Source of the DNA: JAAFJM01 sp964529175
Lineage (GTDB): Bacteria; Bacteroidota; Bacteroidia; UKL13-3
Reading direction: 5' to 3'
Length of the DNA: 64,000 nucleotides
NCBI GenBank assembly: GCA_964529175.1
Contig: CAZGVO010000002.1
Location: forward strand, 186,001 to 250,000
In this document: positions 27,051 to 34,435 of the stretch, piece by piece
How the letters are laid out: the number at the start of each line of letters is the position of its first letter
How positions within the stretch are numbered: position 1 is the stretch's first letter
Notes under the pieces: generated by a model
What the model was told of the DNA's origin: nothing
The model's database searches: none
Seen by the model: the letters and a program-made list of their open reading frames with translations, nothing else
Position numbers and translations under genes: made by a program

Positions 27051-29501
27051 TTACTGTTTCAAAAATTCGTATTCGTATATTTTAGGGGTAATTTTTTGGG
27101 CTAATACATTTAGTTTTTGGCGTAAGTTGCCAATTAGTTCTGTGTAAGTTTCGTCTGTGCTTTTTGAGTTCATTCTGCCTTTGTCGTTGCGCCCTTGGAA
27201 ATATTCTCTTATATCGTACAGGCTTGCATTTACATTAATGTTTTTTTGCGAGTGGTAATAACGCCAAAGTTCTCTGCCTGCATCAAAAACTTCGGTTGCT
27301 TCTTGTGAAAATTGTAACGCATTACCATTAGCTTTACTTGAAATATTGGTTTTGTCTGTTTGTTCAAATAAACTGCTGTCTTGTTTTTCTGATTTTATTT
27401 TTCCTTTTATAAAATCAGTCATAAAATTGCTTTCAAATTTTTCTTTGGCATTTACTTCGTTTTCGGTAAAAGGAATCCAATGGTTTGTGCCATCAGCTTG
27501 TGAAATTCTGTTTTGTCCATTGAAAAGGGCAAAAGCTAAACAGTCGTTTTGAAATTCTGTATCGGTTTTCCAACCTTCATTAGGATATAAAAATTGGTCA
27601 CGGTCGTTGAGCCAGCTAGCTTCAATACAAAGACGAACTGAAAAATAAATTACACCTGGAAAAATATTATGTAGTTCAAATGAATAGTAGTTAACATGTC
27701 TTGTTCCAATATTTGTACTAAAGTTTAAAAAACTATTGTTTTGAAAATCCGGTGCAGGGTTTTCCATAAATCCAATACCTTTTTTGAACTTGTCATCATA
27801 TATTTTTATCCATTTATTAATGCTGTTTGGTAAATCACCATAGAAATTTTTAACACCTGAGAAATTACCTTTTTTATCATAAATATCGGTTGCAATAGTA
27901 TTTATTTTAGTCTTGCTTGCGGTGTTCCAAATTGTGAACCCAATAGGAAAATTACCTTTTACATTGTCAAAAGTGTCAGCAGGAACTACAAAGCCGCCTT
28001 TATATTCGGCTAAGAAATATTCTTTAAATTTTTTAAAATTAGAACCATTAATAAATTTCAACTTTGAAAATTGTCCTAATACACAATCAGGAATTTTTTC
28101 ATAGATATTCGCCATAAACAAGGCGAAGATTTCGTTTGTTGCATTTCCTATTTTTGGATTTAAGTATTCGTTTATTTTAAATTGAGTAGTAACACCTCCT
28201 TTATTTTCGCCAGTACCTGTTACAGTTTTGGCAGAAGTTGCTTCTGCATAAGGTGGATTAATAAAAATAACTAATTTCTTGCGTTTTTTAGGGTCGTTTA
28301 TAATGTCTTGTAATCCTTGTGGTAGTTTAGAAAAATCATCGTTTAAAAAATCAAATTGAAATACATGGCTTTGTAAAAGGTTAGCACCATGTTCAATACG
28401 CTCGTGCATTACTTTTACATCTGCTTGGTCTAGGGTACTAGCCCAAATATTGTATTTATTAGTTAAACCTACTAATAAATTTCCTGTGCCTGAGGCGCAA
28501 TCCCAAATATAATATTCATCTTGCCAATTTTCGCCCAATACATCGGTTAAATACTTTTGCGAAAGTTCTACCCACTGCCTAGGTGTAAAAAATGCACCTT
28601 TGCGTTCGCGTATATCTTGCGGAACTAGTAAATCTCTGCGTTCAATAATATAATCTTGAAACTGCTTTATAGGTGGGCGTTTATACCTTTTCCAAAAATG
28701 CTGATAAACTTCTCTGTTTTTTATATTAATGGTGGCATCAAACATTTGCTTGATGTTTTCTTTAGCTATGGTATAACCTTGGTTTTGAAATACCACAAAT
28801 AAATTATCTCTAATAGAAGCATCATCATCAATTTTCTGCGTGTCTTTATCATCTACAAATAAATCGGCCAAATAAAAATCGCTGTCTAATATGTTTGCTT
28901 TTTTTAGGTCGTCCCAATTTACATCTATTATGGGTTTTACAATTTCGAGCCAACGGATATAAATAGGTATAAAGTTATTTTTGTCTATTTTTATTTTGCT
29001 TGTTTCAGTGGCTTTGGCTATGTTATTGGCTATAAAAAATTTTAGTTCCTTTTCGTCTGTTTCATAATCATAAATAGAGCTGTTTTTATTTAGTGTAGCT
29101 TCTATTCTTTCCTTAATTAATTTAAACTCCTTTGTATCGTGGTTACTTGGGGTTACGTTCCAGTTAAAGTCGTTCAGGTAAAAAATATCTTGAATGCTGA
29201 TATAGGGTACAAAGGCAATTTTTTTAAAATCGAAAGCGCCTAGAAAAGCAGGTGGTAAAGTTTTATCGAAAGTGCGGGCTTTACCAATGGTTAGCACTAG
29301 TTGCACAAACATGGTAGCCACATCAAAATTACCTGTTTTGGCTTCTGCCCAAAGTAGAGGTGTTCTGCCAAATAAACTATCTTGTTTTGGAAAAACTGTA
29401 AAGTCAATATTTCCTAAAATTTCAGTTGTGTCGAAGGTTTTAAACCAATCGGCACCCACTTTATTTTTAAGTTCTTCTTCTCTAATGTTTTTATATTTCA
29501 T
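27051..29501 (-). CDS. Type IIG-like restriction endonuclease-methyltransferase fusion
   Basis: An 816-residue protein with the layout of a one-protein restriction-modification enzyme. N-terminus: a PD-(D/E)xK-type nuclease pattern, Asp33 (NIDFTVF) and Glu53-Ala-Lys55 (LWAEAKTG). Middle: helical connector. From about 330: N6-adenine methyltransferase with the SAM-binding motif DCASGTGNLLVG (about 335) and catalytic NPPY (about 414). From about 480 to the end: a region that should carry target recognition. Such enzymes cut unmodified DNA and methylate the host copy. No separate methylase or specificity subunit is adjacent, which supports the self-contained type IIG reading. The recognition sequence cannot be predicted. 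First member of the accessory block when read along the plus strand. Confidence 0.82.
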   Translation of the reverse strand: MKYKNIREEELKNKVGADWFKTFDTTEILGNIDFTVFPKQDSLFGRTPLLWAEAKTGNFDVATMFVQLVLTIGKARTFDKTLPPAFLGAFDFKKIAFVPYISIQDIFYLNDFNWNVTPSNHDTKEFKLIKERIEATLNKNSSIYDYETDEKELKFFIANNIAKATETSKIKIDKNNFIPIYIRWLEIVKPIIDVNWDDLKKANILDSDFYLADLFVDDKDTQKIDDDASIRDNLFVVFQNQGYTIAKENIKQMFDATINIKNREVYQHFWKRYKRPPIKQFQDYIIERRDLLVPQDIRERKGAFFTPRQWVELSQKYLTDVLGENWQDEYYIWDCASGTGNLLVGLTNKYNIWASTLDQADVKVMHERIEHGANLLQSHVFQFDFLNDDFSKLPQGLQDIINDPKKRKKLVIFINPPYAEATSAKTVTGTGENKGGVTTQFKINEYLNPKIGNATNEIFALFMANIYEKIPDCVLGQFSKLKFINGSNFKKFKEYFLAEYKGGFVVPADTFDNVKGNFPIGFTIWNTASKTKINTIATDIYDKKGNFSGVKNFYGDLPNSINKWIKIYDDKFKKGIGFMENPAPDFQNNSFLNFSTNIGTRHVNYYSFELHNIFPGVIYFSVRLCIEASWLNDRDQFLYPNEGWKTDTEFQNDCLAFALFNGQNRISQADGTNHWIPFTENEVNAKEKFESNFMTDFIKGKIKSEKQDSSLFEQTDKTNISSKANGNALQFSQEATEVFDAGRELWRYYHSQKNINVNASLYDIREYFQGRNDKGRMNSKSTDETYTELIGNLRQKLNVLAQKITPKIYEYEFLKQ

Positions 29502-29701
29502 TTACTACTTATGGTTAAAGCTACTAACAGCCGCAATAATACAAATTAAAGCGTATTTTATGAGATGGGGGTGGGGGAGAGAAGGAAACTGAAAATAAAA
29601 CAATTTTTTATTTAATAATATTTAATAAATGTTGCTATTGGAAATTTTAAAAAACTACTAAGAATCGGTGAATTTCCAATTATGGATAGGTGTTGTTATG
29701 C

Positions 29702-31651
29702 CTAGTTATTTATTCGTTTCTTTAAGTCGGTTATCCATTTCATTTCTTTACAATCGCTGAAAAAGTTTAATTTAGAAAGTTCAACATATTTTTTTGCGAA
29801 TCGGATTTTGTTATATCCTTCATTGTCATCAAAAAATGCTTTAATCGTTATTCTTTCACTACCTCTTAAATCTATAAACTGGTAAGAATTATTAGCCATT
29901 TTGTTTATTTCAGAGTTTATTAAAATTGATTTTAAACTTTGGTTTTCTTCCGAAAACTCCATTAGAGTCTGATAAAATAAAATAGGATTTAAACAATCTT
30001 CAATTTCTGTTGGAGGTGAGGTCTGATTACTGTTAACATCTACTAAAATTGTTTCATCTTGATTGTTTAATAAGCGGTCAAAGTACAAAGATTTAGATTT
30101 TTGATAATCAACTTCAACACGTTCATTGTCAGTGTCGATTAAACAGATTATTTTTCCTTTAACATTGTAGTCAGGGTCTTTTATCGGAGATTGAAGATAG
30201 TAATACACTTTTCTTACTTCTTTAAAACTTCCTAATGGAAGAATTCTCAAGTTTTTCTTTTCAAGTTCTTCCTTGAATATTTCTTCGAAGTATATTTTTT
30301 CCGATAAACCTTCACATATAATCCAATTGTATGGTGTGTCTTGAATTACAGAAAAAACTATTGATTGCACTAAGTCGTTATAACTTTTGATATTATAATC
30401 AACAGGTAATATTCCCTTTATATGTTTTCTTGATTGTGTTATCGTTTCGCGATAATTAAATAGGTTGAAATAATCTATAGTTATTTCATTTTTTGTATTC
30501 TTTTTTATTGATGTTGCACTTCCATTAGTAACAATTGGCAAATAACCATACCAATGTGTTGATATTATTACTTGATGATTGTATTTACCTAGGTCAATAA
30601 GTTTTTCAAATTGACTGTAACAAGATGAAATATGCAAAGATGCTTCTGGTTCGTCAATTGCTAGAATAATATTTGACTCTCTGTCAGAATTATTTAATAG
30701 AAACGAATATGCAACGTCAATAAGTGCTTTCCGTTTTTCTCCCGAACTAAGTTCACTGACAGGTATTCGTTTCCCATCAACTTTTCTGTTCAATATTTTA
30801 ATTGAAAAATATGCTTCTATTATTTTAGAAACTAAGTCAGGCATGGTTAAGCTATTTTTAAAATGTCCTTTGTATTCATAAATCTCTAAAATTTCTTCAA
30901 TTTCTTTTACGAAGTTATCCAAATCCTTATTTATCTGTTTCAGAGTTCCTGGTCTAATGGCATTTTCTATTTCAATTTGAATATTTTTATCCATTAGTTT
31001 TTGCATATCTTGTGTTTCAAGTTTAGTATATGTGTGAACATCTGTTTCTACAGGAATATAAATATAGGAATAATGTGAAATAATATATTCATAAAATCCT
31101 TTAAAATACTTTTGGATTTCCTCTTCTGTAGGTTTTATAGCTGGATTTTCTGTAACAAAATCAATATAGTTATGATATGAGCCAAAAAATATACCTGCTT
31201 CATTGTACTTTTTACCAATGATTAAAAGCAAAAAATCTTCTTCTGAAAAGTTTTGTTTTAATTCATCTCGGTGTTTATAAAAATCATCTAATGCTGCTGA
31301 TTTAGTTTTAATTTTTGTATTCCATAAAAAGTTTGAAAGTTTTAAAGCCTTTTCATAATTTTCAAGGTCCTCCTTTTTTGATTTTTTCAATGAATCTTTT
31401 TTGAGTACTAGAATTGGTGCAATAAATGGTATGTTAGTGCCACTTAAACCCCCATCGTTTTTTGCTTCATTATTAACAGGCCACTCAGAATTGTTTTTTC
31501 TATTAATTGCAAAATCTAAAGCTTCTAAAACTGAACTTTTTCCAACACCATTTTCTCCTATTAAACTTGAAAATCCACACCCTTCTGAGATTGGGATAAA
31601 GGTTATTCCTTTGTATATCTTGAAATGTCTTAAAAATAGTGATGTTATCAT
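29702..31651 (-). CDS. OLD-family ATPase with TOPRIM-like nuclease domain
   Basis: A 649-residue protein of the OLD (overcoming lysogenisation defect) group. The N-terminal SMC/ABC-like ATPase has Walker A GENGVGKSS (about residue 33), an insertion of about 200 residues, the signature SELSSGEKRKALIDVA, and Walker B ILAIDEPEASLH. The C-terminal part begins at about residue 430 with IICEGLSEKIYFEEIF and LIDTDNE, which provide the Glu and DxD acidic residues of a TOPRIM nuclease. OLD proteins defend against phage or process DNA ends. No UvrD-like GajB partner or reverse transcriptase is next to it, so it resembles a class 1 stand-alone OLD. A PARIS-type AriA relation was considered, but no AriB-like partner is present. 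Confidence 0.82.
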   Translation of the reverse strand: MITSLFLRHFKIYKGITFIPISEGCGFSSLIGENGVGKSSVLEALDFAINRKNNSEWPVNNEAKNDGGLSGTNIPFIAPILVLKKDSLKKSKKEDLENYEKALKLSNFLWNTKIKTKSAALDDFYKHRDELKQNFSEEDFLLLIIGKKYNEAGIFFGSYHNYIDFVTENPAIKPTEEEIQKYFKGFYEYIISHYSYIYIPVETDVHTYTKLETQDMQKLMDKNIQIEIENAIRPGTLKQINKDLDNFVKEIEEILEIYEYKGHFKNSLTMPDLVSKIIEAYFSIKILNRKVDGKRIPVSELSSGEKRKALIDVAYSFLLNNSDRESNIILAIDEPEASLHISSCYSQFEKLIDLGKYNHQVIISTHWYGYLPIVTNGSATSIKKNTKNEITIDYFNLFNYRETITQSRKHIKGILPVDYNIKSYNDLVQSIVFSVIQDTPYNWIICEGLSEKIYFEEIFKEELEKKNLRILPLGSFKEVRKVYYYLQSPIKDPDYNVKGKIICLIDTDNERVEVDYQKSKSLYFDRLLNNQDETILVDVNSNQTSPPTEIEDCLNPILFYQTLMEFSEENQSLKSILINSEINKMANNSYQFIDLRGSERITIKAFFDDNEGYNKIRFAKKYVELSKLNFFSDCKEMKWITDLKKRINN

Positions 31652-31782
31652 TTATTATCGTCTTTGTTATTGTTATTATTATGCTAACTTATTTATAGGG
31701 AAAGTTTTTTTGTCTCAAAAACTACCTGAGTATATCTATTTTTAAAAATGGAAGTAAATTATTACGTTTTATTAAACCCAAA

Positions 31783-31814
31783 AAACAAACCATGCCTTTT
31801 GGCATGGTTTGTTT
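31783..31814 (-). terminator. Strong terminator after the DUF6261 gene
   Basis: AAACAAACCATGCC (31783-31796), loop TTTT and GGCATGGTTTGTTT (31801-31814) form a perfect 14-bp stem, 22 bp after the stop of the minus-strand gene ending at 31836, with T residues following on that strand. Confidence 0.9.
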
Positions 31815-31835
31815 AATTCGGTTATTCAAAACATT

Positions 31836-32561
31836 TTATTTTTTTTCAGCCGGTGGGGTTTTGGCTACTGGCTTAGGTACACTGGCATTGTATTTTAGTA
31901 CTATGGTGTCTATTTGGTTCAGTATGTCTTTGTATTTTGGGTTATCGGTAATGCTTAGGTAGGCTTCGGTTTTATTTATTAAGTTATTATAACTAGCCAT
32001 AGCAGGTGTTCTTAGTTCTTTTAAGTTTTGGTCGGGCTGGTCGGCTAGGTCTTTATTACGGGTTATAAATATATCGTTAAAGGTAATGTTGGCCTCTTTT
32101 AACTCGGCTACCCAATCAAGTATATTTAAAGTACCTACTGCGTTTCCTAATTCGGGTACTGTTTCTAGCTCTTTAACTATACTGGTAATGGCATTGGTTT
32201 CGGCTATATGGCCAAAGGCAGCTATGCCTGTGCCATATTTATCTATTAGGTTAAGTATGGTTTTGGCTGCTGTTCTAATATTATCTTGGTGGTGGCGTTC
32301 ATAACCTACTGCCACAGTTCTAATGCCTATTATGGCATCATCGCGCCTTGCATCGGCTGCTTCTAGTGCTTCGGTATTGCCATTTTTAGAGGCTATAACA
32401 AATACTTCGTCTAGCTTTGCTATACTGGCTTCTATAGGGCCTATGTACACATCAAGCTTTAATGTTTTTAAATCAAAAGCTTTAAAAATAGTTAGGGTGT
32501 CGCGTAGGTACTGAATAAACTCTGAATTGCGGTACCTGGTTAATTTTGGTTTTACATTCAT
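31836..32561 (-). CDS. DUF6261 family protein
   Basis: A 241-residue cytoplasmic protein, almost wholly helical, of the kind annotated as DUF6261 in Bacteroidota (N-terminal LTRYRNSEFIQYLRDTLTIF, then several amphipathic helices with NAVGTLNILDWV). The C-terminus ends in a Pro/Lys-rich tail (PVAKTPPAEKK). There is no membrane segment and no catalytic motif. Its function is unknown. It has its own strong terminator. Its start codon lies 100 bp downstream (minus strand) of the end of a 41-bp tandem repeat array, which therefore occupies its promoter-side region. The family name is from recall and is moderately certain. Confidence 0.72.
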   Translation of the reverse strand: MNVKPKLTRYRNSEFIQYLRDTLTIFKAFDLKTLKLDVYIGPIEASIAKLDEVFVIASKNGNTEALEAADARRDDAIIGIRTVAVGYERHHQDNIRTAAKTILNLIDKYGTGIAAFGHIAETNAITSIVKELETVPELGNAVGTLNILDWVAELKEANITFNDIFITRNKDLADQPDQNLKELRTPAMASYNNLINKTEAYLSITDNPKYKDILNQIDTIVLKYNASVPKPVAKTPPAEKK

Positions 32562-32661
32562 ATTATAATATTTTGTTAAATTGGTATTACAACTATAAAG
32601 TTTATTTGCATTAATTTAAAGTAAATTATAATTTTTTTGAAATTAATTGTAATAAAAGATT

Positions 32662-33013
32662 AACAATTTGCTAAAAAGTGAAAAAATCGGTCAGTGTAAG
32701 CTTACAATTTGGCAAAAAGTGAAAAAATCGGAGAGTGTAAGCTAACAATTAGCTAAAAAGTGAAAAAACTGGAGAGTGTAAGCTAGCAATTAGCTAAAAA
32801 GTGGAAAAATCACTTAGTGTAAGCTTACAATTTACAAAAAAGTGAAAAAACTGCTGAGTGTAAGCTAACAATTTGCTAAAAAGTGAAAAAATTGGAAAGT
32901 GTAAGCTAACAATTTGGTTAAAAGTGAAAAAATTGCTGAGTGTAAGCTTACAATTGGTTAAAAAGTGAAAAAATAGGAGAGTGTAAGGTAACAATTAGCA
33001 AAAAGTGAAAAAG
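32662..33013. repeat. 41-bp tandem repeat array, about 8.6 copies
   Basis: TGTAAG starts at 32695, 32736, 32777, 32818, 32859, 32900, 32941 and 32982, a constant 41-bp period; a partial unit precedes them. Each unit has block A TGTAAGCTnnCAATT, then a 3-5-bp variable stretch, block B AAAAGTGRAAAAA, then a 6-bp variable stretch and AG. In three units block A contains the perfect 12-bp palindrome TGTAAGCTTACA. The last unit lacks one base. The array directly abuts the stop codon of the gene at 33014 and would be its transcribed 3' region. It is not a CRISPR: the variable parts are too short for spacers. Confidence 0.95.
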
Positions 33014-33274
33014 CTATGATGTTTTTGCTTTTCTTATCCACTCCCAAATTTGAGGATTCATTCTACCATAAATATTATTTTCTTGAATTTCAACAATAAT
33101 TATTGTTTGATTTTCAAAACCAAATGTTATGATTTCATAAATTTGTTTAGGCGTATTATTAGTTGCAATTAACCATGAATTATTAAAAATTTTAGCATAG
33201 GTTTTAAATTCTTTAATTCTATTCTCAAATACTACATTAGTATTGCTATATTGTACCAAAAATATTTTTTTCAT
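33014..33274 (-). CDS. Small SinR/Cas2-like ferredoxin-fold protein
   Basis: An 86-residue protein with the pattern strand (KIFLVQYSN), helix (FENRIKEFKTY), strand (NNSWLIATNN), helix (TPKQIYEIITFGFE), strand (QTIIIVEIQ), then a tail IWEWIRK. This order and the words match a group of small proteins labelled SinR or Cas2-like in bacterial genomes, which often begin LISYD and have WHYLDSTW and GWLPxxAWDW. The typical Asp after the first strand is replaced by Ser-Asn here, so nuclease activity is doubtful. It starts 4 bp after the two-TM gene and its stop codon touches the 41-bp repeat array. Function unknown; the resemblance is from recall. Confidence 0.6.
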   Translation of the reverse strand: MKKIFLVQYSNTNVVFENRIKEFKTYAKIFNNSWLIATNNTPKQIYEIITFGFENQTIIIVEIQENNIYGRMNPQIWEWIRKAKTS

Positions 33275-33278
33275 GTTA

Positions 33279-34061
33279 TTATAAAATTTTTATTGAATAA
33301 CTATTATTCATTTCTGTCAATCTTTTTTTCCAAACACCCTTCCATTCAATTGACATCTTAAATTTAAGCAAATTATGATTTTCTGCATTAACACTAAACT
33401 CTGCAATCCAAATACCTTTTACATCTGCTTTTAGTTCATTATTTGCAATCAGAATACCTGGTTGTACTTTATTTGTTGTGTTAGGGTCGGGTAAGCTAGT
33501 TTTACTTGGTCCAATAATTTCAACAATGTTAAGTACTTTAATACAACCTGGTGGTATTGTTATTTTATCTTTATTGGTGTTTTGCCATATTATTGAGGTA
33601 GATTTAACATCTATTTGTTCAACTAATTCAGAGTTTAATTCTTTAAAACTTAACATTTCTAAGTTCATTTCAACGTTTCGAGCAGGCAAATTTCCGTTAT
33701 TTTTAATGTTTATTCTTGTAATATATTTTGTTGCTTCTTTTATTGGGTCCTCATCTGCCCTAATGTCAACTTCTTCAGTTTCTTCGTATGTATGTTTTTC
33801 GGGTAATTCAATTTTTATTTGTGGTTTTCTGAAAATATTGATTATTTCTTCTTTAAATAAAGCTACAATTACCGCTATTGCAGTAATTAAAGCAGAAACT
33901 GAGCTTATGATTATTGAAAAATATTCATAATTATTCATTGGTTTGTACTCGATAACAAAACTATTTAGCACTTTTACAAAAAAGGATGTTCCGACAACAA
34001 ATAATACTAAAGATAGTATTAATAAATAAATAATAATATTTTTTCTAAAATGGTTGGACAT
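33279..34061 (-). CDS. Two-helix membrane protein with extracytoplasmic-type beta domain
   Basis: A 260-residue protein with two hydrophobic helices near the N-terminus (IIIYLLILSLVLFVVGTSFF, then IIISSVSALITAIAVIVALF) followed by a soluble beta-rich part of about 170 residues. The soluble part holds IEL, YITRINIKNNGNLPARNVEMN and similar strands, an Ig-like pattern also seen in proteins encoded near defence genes. It is 4 bp upstream of the SinR/Cas2-like gene and clearly forms an operon with it. No catalytic residues are evident. I cannot assign a function. Confidence 0.68.
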   Translation of the reverse strand: MSNHFRKNIIIYLLILSLVLFVVGTSFFVKVLNSFVIEYKPMNNYEYFSIIISSVSALITAIAVIVALFKEEIINIFRKPQIKIELPEKHTYEETEEVDIRADEDPIKEATKYITRINIKNNGNLPARNVEMNLEMLSFKELNSELVEQIDVKSTSIIWQNTNKDKITIPPGCIKVLNIVEIIGPSKTSLPDPNTTNKVQPGILIANNELKADVKGIWIAEFSVNAENHNLLKFKMSIEWKGVWKKRLTEMNNSYSIKIL

Positions 34062-34435
34062 TATAAATCAATTTTTTAGCAATTGTAATAAATTTTATTA
34101 TAAAACAAAATTTAACCTAACAAAACCAATCCATAAATATGTACTGAATCGGTTTTACTTCTCTTCGATTTTTGCATTAATTTTATTTTACCATGAATTT
34201 ATTTAAAATCTTCTTTTAGTGTTCTTGGTGCCTGAGACAATCTCTTGAATCTTTAGTTATTTCTAATTTTATACCTCTTATATCTAAAGATTAATTTGAA
34301 AATCTAAAGAAATTCATTTATTGTAAAACAGCACTGCACTTGAAAAGAAGTTAAAAGCTCCAAGTTTGCTCGTCACCCTGCCTTAAGCAAAACCCGTGTT
34401 GGCAGCTGCCTTTGTTTATTTTTCTGTTCGTTCAT
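34062..34435. other. Gene-free stretch between accessory genes
   Basis: No open reading frame of interest on either strand. The last 60 bp (about 34330-34420) are richer in GC and contain AAAACCCGTGTTGGCAGC and GGCAGCTGCC, the kind of short palindromic debris that separates accessory genes in this phylum. Promoters for both flanking minus-strand units are not recognisable. Confidence 0.45.

Noticed and set aside
29702..31651. Gabija or PARIS system
   Set aside because: Only the ATPase/TOPRIM protein is present; no UvrD-like helicase or AriB-like partner lies on either side.
32794..32994. 66-codon minus-strand open frame inside the 41-bp array
   Set aside because: The 41-bp period shifts the frame at every unit, so the open frame is a by-product of the repeats.
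32662..33013. CRISPR array
   Set aside because: Variable stretches are only 3-6 bp and no cas genes are present; a true array has spacers of about 30 bp.
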